NCBI GenBank assembly: GCA_945873105.1
Contig: CAMCBW010000008.1
Span: forward strand, 62,001-126,000
Source of the DNA: Tangfeifania diversioriginum
Lineage (GTDB): Bacteria; Bacteroidota; Bacteroidia; Bacteroidales; Prolixibacteraceae
Length of the DNA stretch: 64,000 nucleotides
Direction: 5' to 3'
Positions 38,201-46,945 of the stretch are shown here, one piece after another. A program made the translations under genes and the position numbers. Positions within the stretch are counted from its first letter, which is position 1; each line of letters starts with the position of its first letter. The notes beneath the pieces are model-generated. The model ran no database searches. It was not told where the DNA came from and was given only the letters and a program-made list of their open reading frames with translations.

Positions 38201-38609
38201 CCTTACTACTTCGTTTAAAATTTATGACATTCAGGGAGGACAATTGGTTAGCGTTACAGATCCTACCGCCCTTGCAAATTTGAATGCCAATGCAACGACC
38301 TTCCTTCCCTACCACGAAAATCCGGTTGTTTCAACAATGGGAATTCAGGATGGATCCTACTTGCGTTTGAACAATGTAACCATTGGCTACACCTTGCCAA
38401 AACAACTCACCAAAAAAGTTGGAATGAACAAGGTTCGCTTCTATGGAACCATCTACAATGCCTTGATCTTCACCAATTATTCCGGTTATGATCCCGAGGT
38501 AAATACCAATACCAGCCAGGGTAGTGCACAATATCCAACAACAGGTCTTGACTGGGGTTCCTATCCGCGTGCCCGCTCTTATACATTCGGACTAAATATT
38601 GAATTCTAA
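35271..38609 (+). CDS. SusC-like TonB-dependent transporter (pectin locus)
   Basis: 1112 residues: signal peptide (to about 29), carboxypeptidase-regulatory-like domain (KVTGVVVDETNVPMPGVNV, about 30-105), EEVVAVGYGTVKKRDVTGSV, plug with VLKDASSTAIYGARGANGVI, and the barrel ending YTFGLNIEF. Paired with the SusD 19 bases downstream. It imports pectin oligosaccharides across the outer membrane. It differs clearly from the alginate SusC at 7013 beyond the conserved plug motifs. Confidence 0.95.
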   Translation: MMKMKQSFLGKVCLLVLAVILSSAQIYAQKVTGVVVDETNVPMPGVNVVVKGTTNGVITNMDGQYTITPGDMAKDVLLFSFIGYETMESKINGQKVINVQLASSTLQIEEVVAVGYGTVKKRDVTGSVASIKGDQLTAMPVPNVAQALSGRLPGVNVVSQDGRPDASISIRVRGGGSISQSNDPLFIVDGFPVSSISDIPSNQIESIDVLKDASSTAIYGARGANGVIILTTKSGKSGKMVVSYDGYVKINTPAKYLPTMDAYNYIAYNWGYAQAISGTYSQAWEKLWAIGASAATYNNSAGIDHYKNVAANDYSKEIYNQSMSQSHNVNITGGNDRTKYLIALNYIDEDGMKVNSFYKRANATFKLDQKLTDNLTLSIDTRYANVDRVGNESTSNGKGSILSSAYQFRPIATTDVLGELDDTKNTSLGLYDTVLQDVYNPVARTMDYTPEVRERSINANTSLNWIIIKGLTARTELGLKTYWNRSNTWSGAIYNNYLDAKGTKTYGGNANVSSSEGWSLRWANTLSYEVQGLGKNNKLTVLAGQEISDSGSESTTQWGNYYPASFDAERAYAMMDQYRASSGATNYYGISSSIGTPGRMLSFFGRANYSLLDKYLLTVTFRADGSSRFAPTNQWGYFPAAAFAWRMKEESFLKDVNWLDNLKFRLSYGSVGNDGINANLWRMNWKSDGLTKWSINESQQVAYSPASSTIANPNLKWETTVTRNLGLDYGFLKNRIYGTVDLYWNTTKDLLMLTSVPVVSGFSSIYDNIGSTSNKGVEFSLGGDIVRGKDFNLSANFNINFNKGNVDELAEGVNGLYKTQWGSSMTQPNTGDYILKEGYPVGMVRGYQYDGWYKVEDFTYANGVYTLKPGIADIGAGIIGTVYGTTGKKPGSQVAYPGVIKFKDISKDGLVNEKDVDIIGNMNPKHTGGFNLQGNYKSLDFMMGFNWSVGNEIYNANYLSAFYGSKEDGLYRNRLDYLTTSFKIYDIQGGQLVSVTDPTALANLNANATTFLPYHENPVVSTMGIQDGSYLRLNNVTIGYTLPKQLTKKVGMNKVRFYGTIYNALIFTNYSGYDPEVNTNTSQGSAQYPTTGLDWGSYPRARSYTFGLNIEF

Positions 38610-38628
38610 TTTTAATCCAGTTAACAAT

Positions 38629-40725
38629 ATGAAAAAGTTAATATATATTTTCATTACTGCCCTGATGCTTTCAAGCTTGTCTTGCAAAGATTATCTGGAC
38701 GTGTCCTCACCCTCCAGTGTAGACCAGAACTTCGTTTTTACCACTCCGGATGAAGCCTTTAAAGTGATGGCCGGCTGTTATGAAATCTGGAGGAACTGCA
38801 ACAACGGACTTTTCTATGATGTACAGGTTGTCGGATCTGATGCAGAAAGTCATCCTGAAACCTACGATGCACAGACCCGCCATATCCCGGAAGGATTGTA
38901 TGCTGCAGAATTGACCATTGATTACGCCAATTCGCTGAATGCCTTTGCCGCATTCTACCAGGTGGCCAACCGTGCCAATATCATCATGGGGCAGATTGCA
39001 GCCATTGAGGATTACAAGACAGCCAAGGCAGCCAATAAAGTCACCGCCTGGACCCAGCTTTACGGGGAAGCAGCCACTTTCCGTGCTTCTGCCTACCACG
39101 AACTGATCCGCTATTTTGGTGATGTTCCGCACTATACAGAGGCCATTTATGGCACAGACCAGGTGGAGGGTGCCAAATGTGTATCTCGCGATTTGATCTA
39201 CGATGAAGAGATTGCTAACCTGAAAAGTGCAGAAACCCTTATGTACCGTCTTGGGGAGGGTGGAATCAATGCAGAGAGATTCTCCCGTACTTTTGCCCAG
39301 GGACTTATCGCGAGAATGGCCCTGCATGCAGGGGGATATGGTTTGCGCCGTACCGATTTCGATTATGGCACCGTCACCTTTACCCAATTGGGAACAGTAC
39401 AATGGAATGCCAAGTATGTGCGTCGTGCAGACTACAAGAAATATTACGACATCGCCAAAATCTATCTGGATGCCTGTATGGCCAATCCCGGTACTGCCAC
39501 TTTGATCACCACAGATAACCGTGGAGCAGGATTCGATAATCCATTTCAGCGCAATTTCCAATACAACATGGACCTTCAGGTAAGCCCTGAGTCGCTCTTT
39601 GAAATAGCTGAAACCCAGGCGCAGTTTTCTGAGCGTCCCTATGCCTTTGGTCGTCCTTCCGATGGTGGTGGCAGCAATGCCTACCCATGTAAAAGTTATG
39701 GTCAGAGTCGCATGTATCCAGCCTTCTATTACGGGGATTTTGACCCAAAAGACATTCGTAGGGATGTGACTACGACGGTGACTTCCAACTCAGGAGCCTG
39801 TGTCGAAAAACTCATCTCTTTCGTACCCGGATCACGCACCAATGGTGGACTCCCCAACAACAAATGGGACGAAAGCCGCATGGCCAAACCCTATACCACT
39901 GCTCAGCGCATGTCCGGCGTCAATTGGCCCATCATGAGAATGGCGGATGTAGTCCTGATGATGGCAGAGGTTTCTGCCGAATTGGGAGATGAAGCAAGAG
40001 CCAAGACTGAACTTACCAAAGTTAGAAGCCGTGCATTCTTTCCCATTGACAGGACCGATAAGGTTACCAATTACATCGCTGGATTGTCGGGTGATGCCCT
40101 GAAAGAGGCCATTCTTCAGGAACGCAAGCTTGAATTTGCAGGGGAAGGACTTCGCAGGTATGACCTGATCCGTACCGGTAAGATGCCTGAAAAAATCAAA
40201 CAAGTAAGGGATCTCCAGATCGCCATGGTGAATGGACTGAAAGCAAAGGGATTTTTCACATTCCCCAATGGCAATACCATCTCCAGCTTTGTGTGGGTGA
40301 AAAATGTCAACATGAACGACCTGGGCGTGGCCAAAATGCTTACGACCCAGTGCCTGGTTGCAGAGACAGATCCAACTTATCCTGTCCGTTTCCCAAGCTG
40401 GCGTGGCCAGTGTGATTTGTGGTCTTCATCCGGGTTCACCAACCTAACAGGAAACCGCAATCTGGCTATCCAGGGTTTGTTCAGGTACATCGATCCTGCA
40501 AGCGCTGAGGCGAAAGCCCTGGAAGCTGCCGGTTACAAAAAGACTGCTTGGGCCTCCAATATTTTGGCCAATGAGGCCCAGTATACCACCAATATTTTCA
40601 AGGGATATACCGATGCCTATTACGCAGCAGGAACCCCGCCACGATATTTGTTTGCCATGCCTTCAGAAACCATTTCCAAGTCCAAGGGCTTAATTACCAA
40701 TGGATACGGATTTCCTCAGCAGTAG
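38629..40725 (+). CDS. SusD-like surface glycan-binding lipoprotein (pectin locus)
   Basis: 698 residues from the ATG at 38629, chosen over 38599 since it starts the lipoprotein signal (MKKLIYIFITALMLSSLSC, acylated Cys, then KDYLDVSSPSS). RagB/SusD body with ILQERKLEFAGEGLRRYDLI near residue 500. It is longer than many SusD proteins because of a C-terminal part (about 520-698) with LFRYIDPASAEAKALEAAGY. Directly follows susC and is followed by a strong terminator. Confidence 0.93.
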   Translation: MKKLIYIFITALMLSSLSCKDYLDVSSPSSVDQNFVFTTPDEAFKVMAGCYEIWRNCNNGLFYDVQVVGSDAESHPETYDAQTRHIPEGLYAAELTIDYANSLNAFAAFYQVANRANIIMGQIAAIEDYKTAKAANKVTAWTQLYGEAATFRASAYHELIRYFGDVPHYTEAIYGTDQVEGAKCVSRDLIYDEEIANLKSAETLMYRLGEGGINAERFSRTFAQGLIARMALHAGGYGLRRTDFDYGTVTFTQLGTVQWNAKYVRRADYKKYYDIAKIYLDACMANPGTATLITTDNRGAGFDNPFQRNFQYNMDLQVSPESLFEIAETQAQFSERPYAFGRPSDGGGSNAYPCKSYGQSRMYPAFYYGDFDPKDIRRDVTTTVTSNSGACVEKLISFVPGSRTNGGLPNNKWDESRMAKPYTTAQRMSGVNWPIMRMADVVLMMAEVSAELGDEARAKTELTKVRSRAFFPIDRTDKVTNYIAGLSGDALKEAILQERKLEFAGEGLRRYDLIRTGKMPEKIKQVRDLQIAMVNGLKAKGFFTFPNGNTISSFVWVKNVNMNDLGVAKMLTTQCLVAETDPTYPVRFPSWRGQCDLWSSSGFTNLTGNRNLAIQGLFRYIDPASAEAKALEAAGYKKTAWASNILANEAQYTTNIFKGYTDAYYAAGTPPRYLFAMPSETISKSKGLITNGYGFPQQ

Positions 40726-40753
40726 TTTGAAGTAGTAGTAGTTAGCTTGATGT

Positions 40754-40790
40754 AATAACCCGTCCAATTGCGGACGGGTTATTTTTCTTG
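40754..40790 (+). terminator. Rho-independent terminator after susD
   Basis: Perfect 12-bp stem AATAACCCGTCC (40754-40765) and GGACGGGTTATT (40772-40783), 6-nt loop, then a T-rich tail (TTTCTTG after the stem's own TTT). It should end or reduce transcription after susCD. Confidence 0.88.
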
Positions 40791-40819
40791 TAGCCCGAAA
40801 ATCAAATAAGTCATTAAAA

Positions 40820-41500
40820 ATGATGATATTGAAATTAATTTTGATTTTTCTTGTTTGCTCAATCCTACCATCTGGGGCACAGGTAACACATGATTCATCA
40901 CCCTCATCACAGACGAAAGGTATCGTTTGGTCGGTAGATGATTTAATCTCAAAGAAAGCAAACGGCATCAGAATTGCCGGAAAGCCAAAATCTGTGGACT
41001 GTAAGTATGGAAAGGCAGTTTTGTTCAATGGTTCAACGGATGGCATTTTTTTGGACCAGATGCCCCTGGCAGCCATGGATCAATTCACCATTGAAATGAT
41101 CCTTTGCCCCTACAGCGGGGGAAATTTCGAACAACGGTTCTTCCATTGCGGAGAGGTAAAGGATTCCCGCGTATTGCTTGAGCTGAGGTCTACCCCTGTC
41201 GGGTGGTATTTCGATGCCTTTGTAAAATCCGGACTTCAACAGAAAGCCTTAATAGAACCAACACTGCTTCACCCTTTGGATCAATATGCCCATGTAGCAT
41301 TTGTAGTTAAAGATGGGTATCAGGCAACCTATATCAACGGGGAAAAAGAGCTGGAGAGTAGCATAGGATTTGCCCCGATCACAGTAGGAATAACCTCGAT
41401 AGGTGTACGACAAAATGAGCAATCATGGTTCAGGGGGGAGATACATAAAATTAGAATTTCTCCGAAGGTATTGACACCAGATCAGTTTTTAAAGTATTAA
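40820..41500 (+). CDS. Secreted LamG/concanavalin-A-like domain protein
   Basis: 226 residues with signal peptide (1-20, cleavage near SGAQ). One jellyroll domain fills the rest: KYGKAVLFNGSTDGIFLDQM, QFTIEMILCPYSGG, HVAFVVKDGYQATYINGEKE and the closing GEIHKIRISPKVLTPDQFLKY are the normal LamG_3 order. Such domains bind glycans or serve as a spacer. Alone, it may be a periplasmic or released pectin-binding protein. It sits just after the susCD terminator and before the PL10-like gene. Confidence 0.75.
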   Translation: MMILKLILIFLVCSILPSGAQVTHDSSPSSQTKGIVWSVDDLISKKANGIRIAGKPKSVDCKYGKAVLFNGSTDGIFLDQMPLAAMDQFTIEMILCPYSGGNFEQRFFHCGEVKDSRVLLELRSTPVGWYFDAFVKSGLQQKALIEPTLLHPLDQYAHVAFVVKDGYQATYINGEKELESSIGFAPITVGITSIGVRQNEQSWFRGEIHKIRISPKVLTPDQFLKY

Positions 41501-41584
41501 TTTTATACACCCTGCAAATTGCCACTGAAGAGTGGTTCTAGGTGTTTTCTGTTTTGATGGATAAGGTCTTGGAGTAGAAATGGA

Positions 41585-41599
41585 ATCAATTATATTTCA
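41585..41599 (+). promoter_or_regulatory. Shared motif ATCAATTATATTTCA
   Basis: This 15-base string ends 3 bases before the PL10-like start and is identical to the core of the motif at 16372-16388 and 28332-28348. The motif is partly self-complementary (TCAATTATATTTCA against TGAAATATAATTGA). Role unknown. Confidence 0.45.
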
Positions 41600-41602
41600 A
41601 TC

Positions 41603-43216
41603 ATGAGAATATTCGGACATGCTCTTTTTGTGGTAGCACTGATAGTTGTTTTCAATTTTCAGCTTCTGGCCCAGCCCCAGAACGGTGCGACTGTGCAAAA
41701 TGTCAGGCAAACCATGTTGCGGGCGACACAATTTATGGTGGAGAAAGTGAGCTACAATGGTGGATATGTCTGGTATTACCTGCCCGATTTTTCAAGGCAA
41801 TGGGGCGAGATGGAAGCATACAAAACCATGATCTGGTTGCAACATCCGGGTACGGTAAGCATGGGGCATCTTTTTCTGGATGCCTACAAAGCAACCGGAG
41901 AGGAATATTATTACCAGGCTGCCTGTAAAGCCGCGGCTGCCGTGATTTGGGGCCAAAGCCATGAAGGAGGCTGGAATTACATCGTGGATTTTGCAGGCGA
42001 CCGTTCCCTCAAGCATTGGTACAGCACCATTGGCAAGAATGGATGGCGCCTGGAAGAGTTCCAGCACTATTACGGCAATTCTACCTTCGACGACGACATC
42101 ACCTCCGATGCCGCCCGTTTCCTGCTAAGGATGTACCTCGAAAAGATGGATCCAGCCTATAAACCCTCACTCGACAAGGCCATCGAATTTATTCTGAAGA
42201 GTCAATACCCTACCGGAGGATGGCCGCAGCGCTACCCGCTGAAATACGATTTTAACAAGCCGGGTCATCCAGATTATTCTGCCTATTACACCTTCAATGA
42301 CGATGTGATTTGGGAAAATGTCCATTTTCTGATTCAATGCTACCTCTCCCTGGGGCAAGAGCGTTTTCTGGATCCCATCCAGCGCGGAATGAATTTTTAC
42401 CTGGTTTCACAGGACCCTTGCGGTGCATGGGGACAGCAACTGAACATGAAAATGGAGACTGCCGGTGCCAGAACCTATGAGCCAACCGCCTTTTTGCCTT
42501 CTGCTACTTTCGAAAATGCCATGTTGCTGATGAAGTTCTACCGCTACACCGGAGATCGGAAATTTCTGACTCCGATCCCCAAAGCGATTAAATGGCTGGA
42601 ATCTACCAAACTTCCGGCCGGTGAGGCTGAAGGTTGGCGCACACACCCCACCTTCGTGGAACTGGGTACCAACAAGGCAATTTATGTGCACAGAAAAGGC
42701 TCCAATGTGAAATTTGGAAGCTATTACACAAATTACAGCAGCGAAAACCTGCTGGCTCATTACGGTGGAAAGTGCCGCATCCCTCTCGATGAATTAAAAG
42801 AGGCCTACAAACGGATTGAATCACTGCCTGCCGAAGAGGCGACAAAGGATTCTCCACTCAAAATGGATCAATTTTCCGGGGAAGGAACCCCCCAGACCTA
42901 TTACGACCTTAACAGGAATGCCTTTTCAGGCAGTGCCAGCGAATCAGTAGTCAAGGGAATCATCTCTTCAATGGATCAGGAAGGCCGGTGGCTGGCCAAA
43001 CACGCCTCCATCAGCCATCCCTATGCCGGCGACGGGAAAAAGCAGGAACCCACCCTGGAATTTGCCTCTACCAATGTTGGGGACGAAACAGATACCTCCC
43101 CCTACCGGGATCCCTCTGAACAGGATTATGTCTCTACCGGGGAATACATTAAAAATATGAATTTATTGATTAGCTATCTGAAGGAGATAAAAGGGAGTTC
43201 ATCAACATCCAGGTAA
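41603..43216 (+). CDS. PL10-like pectate lyase, secreted
   Basis: 537 residues with signal peptide (1-24, cleavage near LLAQ). The pectate-lyase superfamily toroid shows GQSHEGGWNYIVDF (117-130), SQYPTGGWPQRYPLKYDF (200-217), YYTFNDDVIWENVHFL (228-243) and ARTYEPTAFLPSATFENAML (289-308). The central blocks match PL10, but the usual WCQQHD stretch reads AWGQQLNMKM, so it may be a divergent branch. Reaction expected: Ca-dependent beta-elimination of polygalacturonate. It precedes GH43 by 24 bases. Confidence 0.78.
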   Translation: MRIFGHALFVVALIVVFNFQLLAQPQNGATVQNVRQTMLRATQFMVEKVSYNGGYVWYYLPDFSRQWGEMEAYKTMIWLQHPGTVSMGHLFLDAYKATGEEYYYQAACKAAAAVIWGQSHEGGWNYIVDFAGDRSLKHWYSTIGKNGWRLEEFQHYYGNSTFDDDITSDAARFLLRMYLEKMDPAYKPSLDKAIEFILKSQYPTGGWPQRYPLKYDFNKPGHPDYSAYYTFNDDVIWENVHFLIQCYLSLGQERFLDPIQRGMNFYLVSQDPCGAWGQQLNMKMETAGARTYEPTAFLPSATFENAMLLMKFYRYTGDRKFLTPIPKAIKWLESTKLPAGEAEGWRTHPTFVELGTNKAIYVHRKGSNVKFGSYYTNYSSENLLAHYGGKCRIPLDELKEAYKRIESLPAEEATKDSPLKMDQFSGEGTPQTYYDLNRNAFSGSASESVVKGIISSMDQEGRWLAKHASISHPYAGDGKKQEPTLEFASTNVGDETDTSPYRDPSEQDYVSTGEYIKNMNLLISYLKEIKGSSSTSR

Positions 43217-43240
43217 AGTACCAAACAGCTAAAAAACAAA

Positions 43241-44791
43241 ATGATAAATTTCCAGATGCGCACAATGAAAAATTTTTGCAGACTTCGTTGGATGGCACTT
43301 TTGGCCGGAATCCTGATTGCCTCCATAACTGCAGATGGCCAGGGGAAAAATATTACCGCTTTAGGGAAATACTTTCAGAACCCTATTATGGGCGGTGATT
43401 ATCTCGATCCCTCGGTATTGAGGGTCGGTAAAGATTATTACATCACCCACTCCTCCTTCGAATATTACCCCGGATTAATGGTTTGGCACTCTACCGATTT
43501 GGTCCATTGGGAGCGCATTGGCTATGCACTCCAAAAATATGTTGGTTCTGTCTGGGCTCCTGATCTGGTCAAATATGGAGACAAATTTTACATCTATTTT
43601 CCGGCAGGCAGGAAGAACTGGGTGGTAACCGCCAATACACCAGCAGGTCCCTGGTCTGATCCTGTCGACCTCAACTTGCAGGGATTTATCGATCCGGGCC
43701 ACGTAGTGGATGCAGAAGGCAACCGATACCTCTACCTCTCAGGTGGCTCCACAGTCAAATTGGCCAAAGACGGACTTTCTGTCCTTGGTGAACCTATTCA
43801 GAACTATGCCGGCTGGCAGTTTCCGAAGGAGTGGAGCACGGAATGCTTCTGCCTGGAGTCTCCAAAATCGACCGTCAGGAATGGCTATTTCTACCAGACC
43901 GTTGCGCAGGGTGGAACTGCCGGTCCAGCCACCGCGCACATGGTGGTCTCGGCCCGGTCGAAATCTCCTTTCGGTCCCTGGGAAAACTCGCCATACAACC
44001 CCATTGTACATACCGCCCACCGCAGCGAACAGTGGTGGTGCCAGGGTCATGGAACCCTGGTGGATGATGTGGACGGTAATTGGTGGATCATCTACCACAG
44101 CTACGAGAAGTATTTCCAGACCCTGGGACGTCAAACACTGATGCTCCCCGTCGAATGGACCAAAGATCACTGGTTCAGGGTGCCGGAAGGGGTGAAAAGC
44201 AGTGGGCCCATAACCAGGCCCGCCGGTACATCCAATGCAGCAGCAGATCAACTTTCAGATGATTTTTCGGGAAGCATGCTGGGACTGCAGTGGCAGTTTT
44301 TTAAAAAGTACCTTCCCGGTAGGTTTGAACTGAAAAATGGGGAGTTGCAGCTGATGGCAATGGGAGATTCATTTACCGGCAGCTCACCGTTACTCGTAAA
44401 TTCAGCCGACCGCAAATATGAATTCCAGGTCGAATACACCATTGAGCCAGGCGCAACAGCCGGATTGTGCCTCTTTTACGATGAACAGGCTAACCTGCGT
44501 ATCTCGGTAGATTCCAAACAGTTTACCGTTTTTAATCAGCAGAAATCGAAAATCAGGGCAAAGAATGAATTTGGCAACCATGGCTATTTACGTATTCTGA
44601 ACGATGAGAATGAAATCAGCTTCTACTTTGGAGAGGATGGTAAGACCTGGAATCGTCTGGAACGCAGCATCGATGCTACAGGGTTTAACCACAACGTTTT
44701 CGGAGGGTTTATGAGCCTGCGGGCCGGATTGTTCGCCTTCGGTGAAGGAACAGTGAGATTTGACAATTTTGTTTACCGGAAATTACCATGA
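43241..44791 (+). CDS. GH43-family glycoside hydrolase with C-terminal ConA-like domain
   Basis: 516 residues. Nested starts at 43256 and 43265 are possible, and the last gives a compact signal peptide (MKNFCRLRWMALLAG). Five-bladed propeller (about 40-330) with GH43 residues: base D56 (YLDPSV), SVWAPDL (D108), FIDPG (D151) and acid E206 (CLESPK). A beta-sandwich follows (about 345-516, DDFSGSMLGLQWQF). GH43 enzymes remove arabinose, xylose or galactose side units, and the ConA-like C-terminal domain is common in xylosidase/arabinofuranosidase members. In this locus it may trim xylose or arabinose from pectin. Its stop overlaps the next start (ATGA). Confidence 0.88.
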   Translation: MINFQMRTMKNFCRLRWMALLAGILIASITADGQGKNITALGKYFQNPIMGGDYLDPSVLRVGKDYYITHSSFEYYPGLMVWHSTDLVHWERIGYALQKYVGSVWAPDLVKYGDKFYIYFPAGRKNWVVTANTPAGPWSDPVDLNLQGFIDPGHVVDAEGNRYLYLSGGSTVKLAKDGLSVLGEPIQNYAGWQFPKEWSTECFCLESPKSTVRNGYFYQTVAQGGTAGPATAHMVVSARSKSPFGPWENSPYNPIVHTAHRSEQWWCQGHGTLVDDVDGNWWIIYHSYEKYFQTLGRQTLMLPVEWTKDHWFRVPEGVKSSGPITRPAGTSNAAADQLSDDFSGSMLGLQWQFFKKYLPGRFELKNGELQLMAMGDSFTGSSPLLVNSADRKYEFQVEYTIEPGATAGLCLFYDEQANLRISVDSKQFTVFNQQKSKIRAKNEFGNHGYLRILNDENEISFYFGEDGKTWNRLERSIDATGFNHNVFGGFMSLRAGLFAFGEGTVRFDNFVYRKLP

Positions 44792-46779
44792 GAAGTTTTG
44801 TTTCCCTCGTTTTCACTGCAGCTCTTTCTGTTCTTTTGGTCTCAATAAGTTTGGGACAGACTCCCTACAACGCCCTTCCCTGGAGGTTAAATACGGCCTA
44901 CAATGCATACCTGTTGCGGGAGGTCCACCAACAATATGCCGATCGCCAGACGGAACTTGCCAAAGCTCTTCAGTCGAAAAACGACATGATGATGCACAAA
45001 GAAGTGTTGAAGGATCGCTACCGAAAGATCATGGGAGAGCTTCCCCCAAAATACCCGTTAAAATCCAGGGTAATTAAATCTACTCCCCAAAAGGGCTTCA
45101 CAGTTGAGAAAATTATATTTGAGAGCCTGCCGAAAAGGTATGCGACAGCCAATCTTTACCTGCCTGAGGGGAAAGGACCATTTCCTGCTGCATTGGAGTT
45201 GTGCGGACATGGACCTGGAGGGAAAATCGGAGCTCCTGCCGAAGCGATTTTACTGGCAAAGAATGGAATCGCCGTGCTGGTGGTCGATCCGATTGGCCAG
45301 GGAGAACGGGTTCAATTTCTTGACAAGGAGGGCAAACCCGCCACAAGGGGAGCCACCACCGAACATACCCTGCTGAATGCCGGTTGTAACCTGGTTGGGA
45401 CCAGTGTGGCAGTCTGGGAATGGTGGGACAACCACCGGGCAGTCGATTACCTTGAAAGCCGGACGGATATCGACAAAAATCGGCTGGGCGTCTTTGGCAG
45501 CTCGGGTGGCGGCACGCAGGCAACCTATCTGATCGGATTGGAAGAGCGCTTCAAGGTGGCCTCCATCTGCAGCTACTTCTCGCGAAGGGAACGGGTACTC
45601 GAGCTGAATGGACCTTCCGATGGTTGCCAGCATATACCAGGTGAAGGTGCCCAACACTTCGAGATAACCGACTGGGTTACCATGTTCGCTCCAAAACCCG
45701 TGCTGATTATGGCCGGACGCTACGATTTTGTGGATTACCAGGGAGTTTTGGAGGGACACGGGGAACTGCAAAAAGTCTACGATATCTTGCGGGCGAAGAA
45801 CAATATTTCTTTGTTCTCAACCGAGGGAGGCCATGGCATGCCGAAAGCCAAACGAGAGGCACTCGCTACCTGGTTTAGAACCTGGCTGTGCAAGGATACC
45901 TCAGCTGTGCACGAAGCGGAGCTGGTAAGGGTGCCCGACAGTGACCTGCAATGCACCGAAACCGGCCAGGTGAATACCGCTTTCGCGGATGCTTTCTCCA
46001 TTCCGGATTACAGTATGGCCATGTCTAACCAGTTTTCGGAGGGAAGGGTGGCTTTTCTGAAGCAAGGCCAATCCACCGTGCGACAAAAAGTATTGGAGCT
46101 GCTTGGTATTGAACTTCCTTCAACTAAAATTCGGGCTGAACAAACCGGAATGACAGCAACCCGCAGCTATACCCTTTACAAATACCAGCTCATCCGTCAA
46201 GGGGAGTTTCCGGTACCCTGTGTCGTAGTCATGCCCGAAAAGGTTGGTACTTCAGCGAAAGTCATTCTAAGTCTGAATGAATATGGGAAAGATGCCCTGC
46301 TCAACGATGAGACAACGATTGGAAACTTTGTGAACCAGGGCGATATCCTGGTGGTGGCGGACCTGCGCGGATACGGAGAAACGGCCGATCCTCTTTCATT
46401 GAACGATACCAAGTACTGGAACCGCGAATACCGGAATGCAATGCTGGGCCTCCACATCGGAAAAACCATTGTAGGCCAGCGTGTAACAGATGTACTATCC
46501 CTGGTGGATTTTATAAAGCAAGATGAACGATTTTCGGTACTTCCGATTCAGTTGAATGCGGAGGGATCCTATGGTCCGGTGGCCATTCATGCTACCTTTC
46601 TTGAACCCCGCATTTCAAAGACAGAAATCGTCAGATCCATTAGATCCTATGAGGAGTACCTGAAAAACCCCCTTCAGCGGGATGTTTATACCAATGTCTT
46701 GTACGGCGTTCTAAAATATTATGATCTGAAGGATCTAATTGGATTGTCCGGTAAAGGAAGAATTCAATATATTGATTAG
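44788..46779 (+). CDS. Secreted two-domain alpha/beta hydrolase, probable carbohydrate esterase
   Basis: 663 residues, signal peptide 1-23. Domain 1 (about 85-375): LELCGHGPGGK, DPIGQGER, nucleophile S239 in GSSGGG, MAGRYDFVDYQG and a GGHG histidine region. This is an acetylxylan-esterase/dienelactone-hydrolase-like fold. It is not CE15, which would have GCSR. Domain 2 (about 410-650) repeats the fold (ILSLNEYGKDA, ADLRGYGE, AEGSYGP), but the elbow lacks the first Gly, so it is likely inactive. Expected role: removal of acetyl or methyl groups from pectin in the periplasm. Start overlaps the GH43 stop by 4 bases. Confidence 0.75.
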   Translation: MRSFVSLVFTAALSVLLVSISLGQTPYNALPWRLNTAYNAYLLREVHQQYADRQTELAKALQSKNDMMMHKEVLKDRYRKIMGELPPKYPLKSRVIKSTPQKGFTVEKIIFESLPKRYATANLYLPEGKGPFPAALELCGHGPGGKIGAPAEAILLAKNGIAVLVVDPIGQGERVQFLDKEGKPATRGATTEHTLLNAGCNLVGTSVAVWEWWDNHRAVDYLESRTDIDKNRLGVFGSSGGGTQATYLIGLEERFKVASICSYFSRRERVLELNGPSDGCQHIPGEGAQHFEITDWVTMFAPKPVLIMAGRYDFVDYQGVLEGHGELQKVYDILRAKNNISLFSTEGGHGMPKAKREALATWFRTWLCKDTSAVHEAELVRVPDSDLQCTETGQVNTAFADAFSIPDYSMAMSNQFSEGRVAFLKQGQSTVRQKVLELLGIELPSTKIRAEQTGMTATRSYTLYKYQLIRQGEFPVPCVVVMPEKVGTSAKVILSLNEYGKDALLNDETTIGNFVNQGDILVVADLRGYGETADPLSLNDTKYWNREYRNAMLGLHIGKTIVGQRVTDVLSLVDFIKQDERFSVLPIQLNAEGSYGPVAIHATFLEPRISKTEIVRSIRSYEEYLKNPLQRDVYTNVLYGVLKYYDLKDLIGLSGKGRIQYID

Positions 46780-46827
46780 TCCCTCAGTTTTGAATCAATA
46801 AAGTTGGTTAATGAATAATATAAATGA

Positions 46828-46916
46828 TTCACGCAAAGCACGCTAAGAAAGACGCAAAGAATTCTAAAATGAACTTTGCGCTACTTTGCGATTTTACTTT
46901 GCGACCTTTGCGTGAA
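46828..46916. repeat. CGCAAAG repeat with inverted arms
   Basis: TTCACGCAAAG (46828-46838) is mirrored by CTTTGCGTGAA (46906-46916). Between them are more CGCAAAG and CTTTGCG copies (46852, 46874, 46884, 46897). It fills the 166-base gap before the PL10-GH140-esterase gene and shares its unit with 58995-59101. Confidence 0.75.
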
Positions 46917-46945
46917 ATAGTGTAGTTACATAAGAGTAAATTGAA

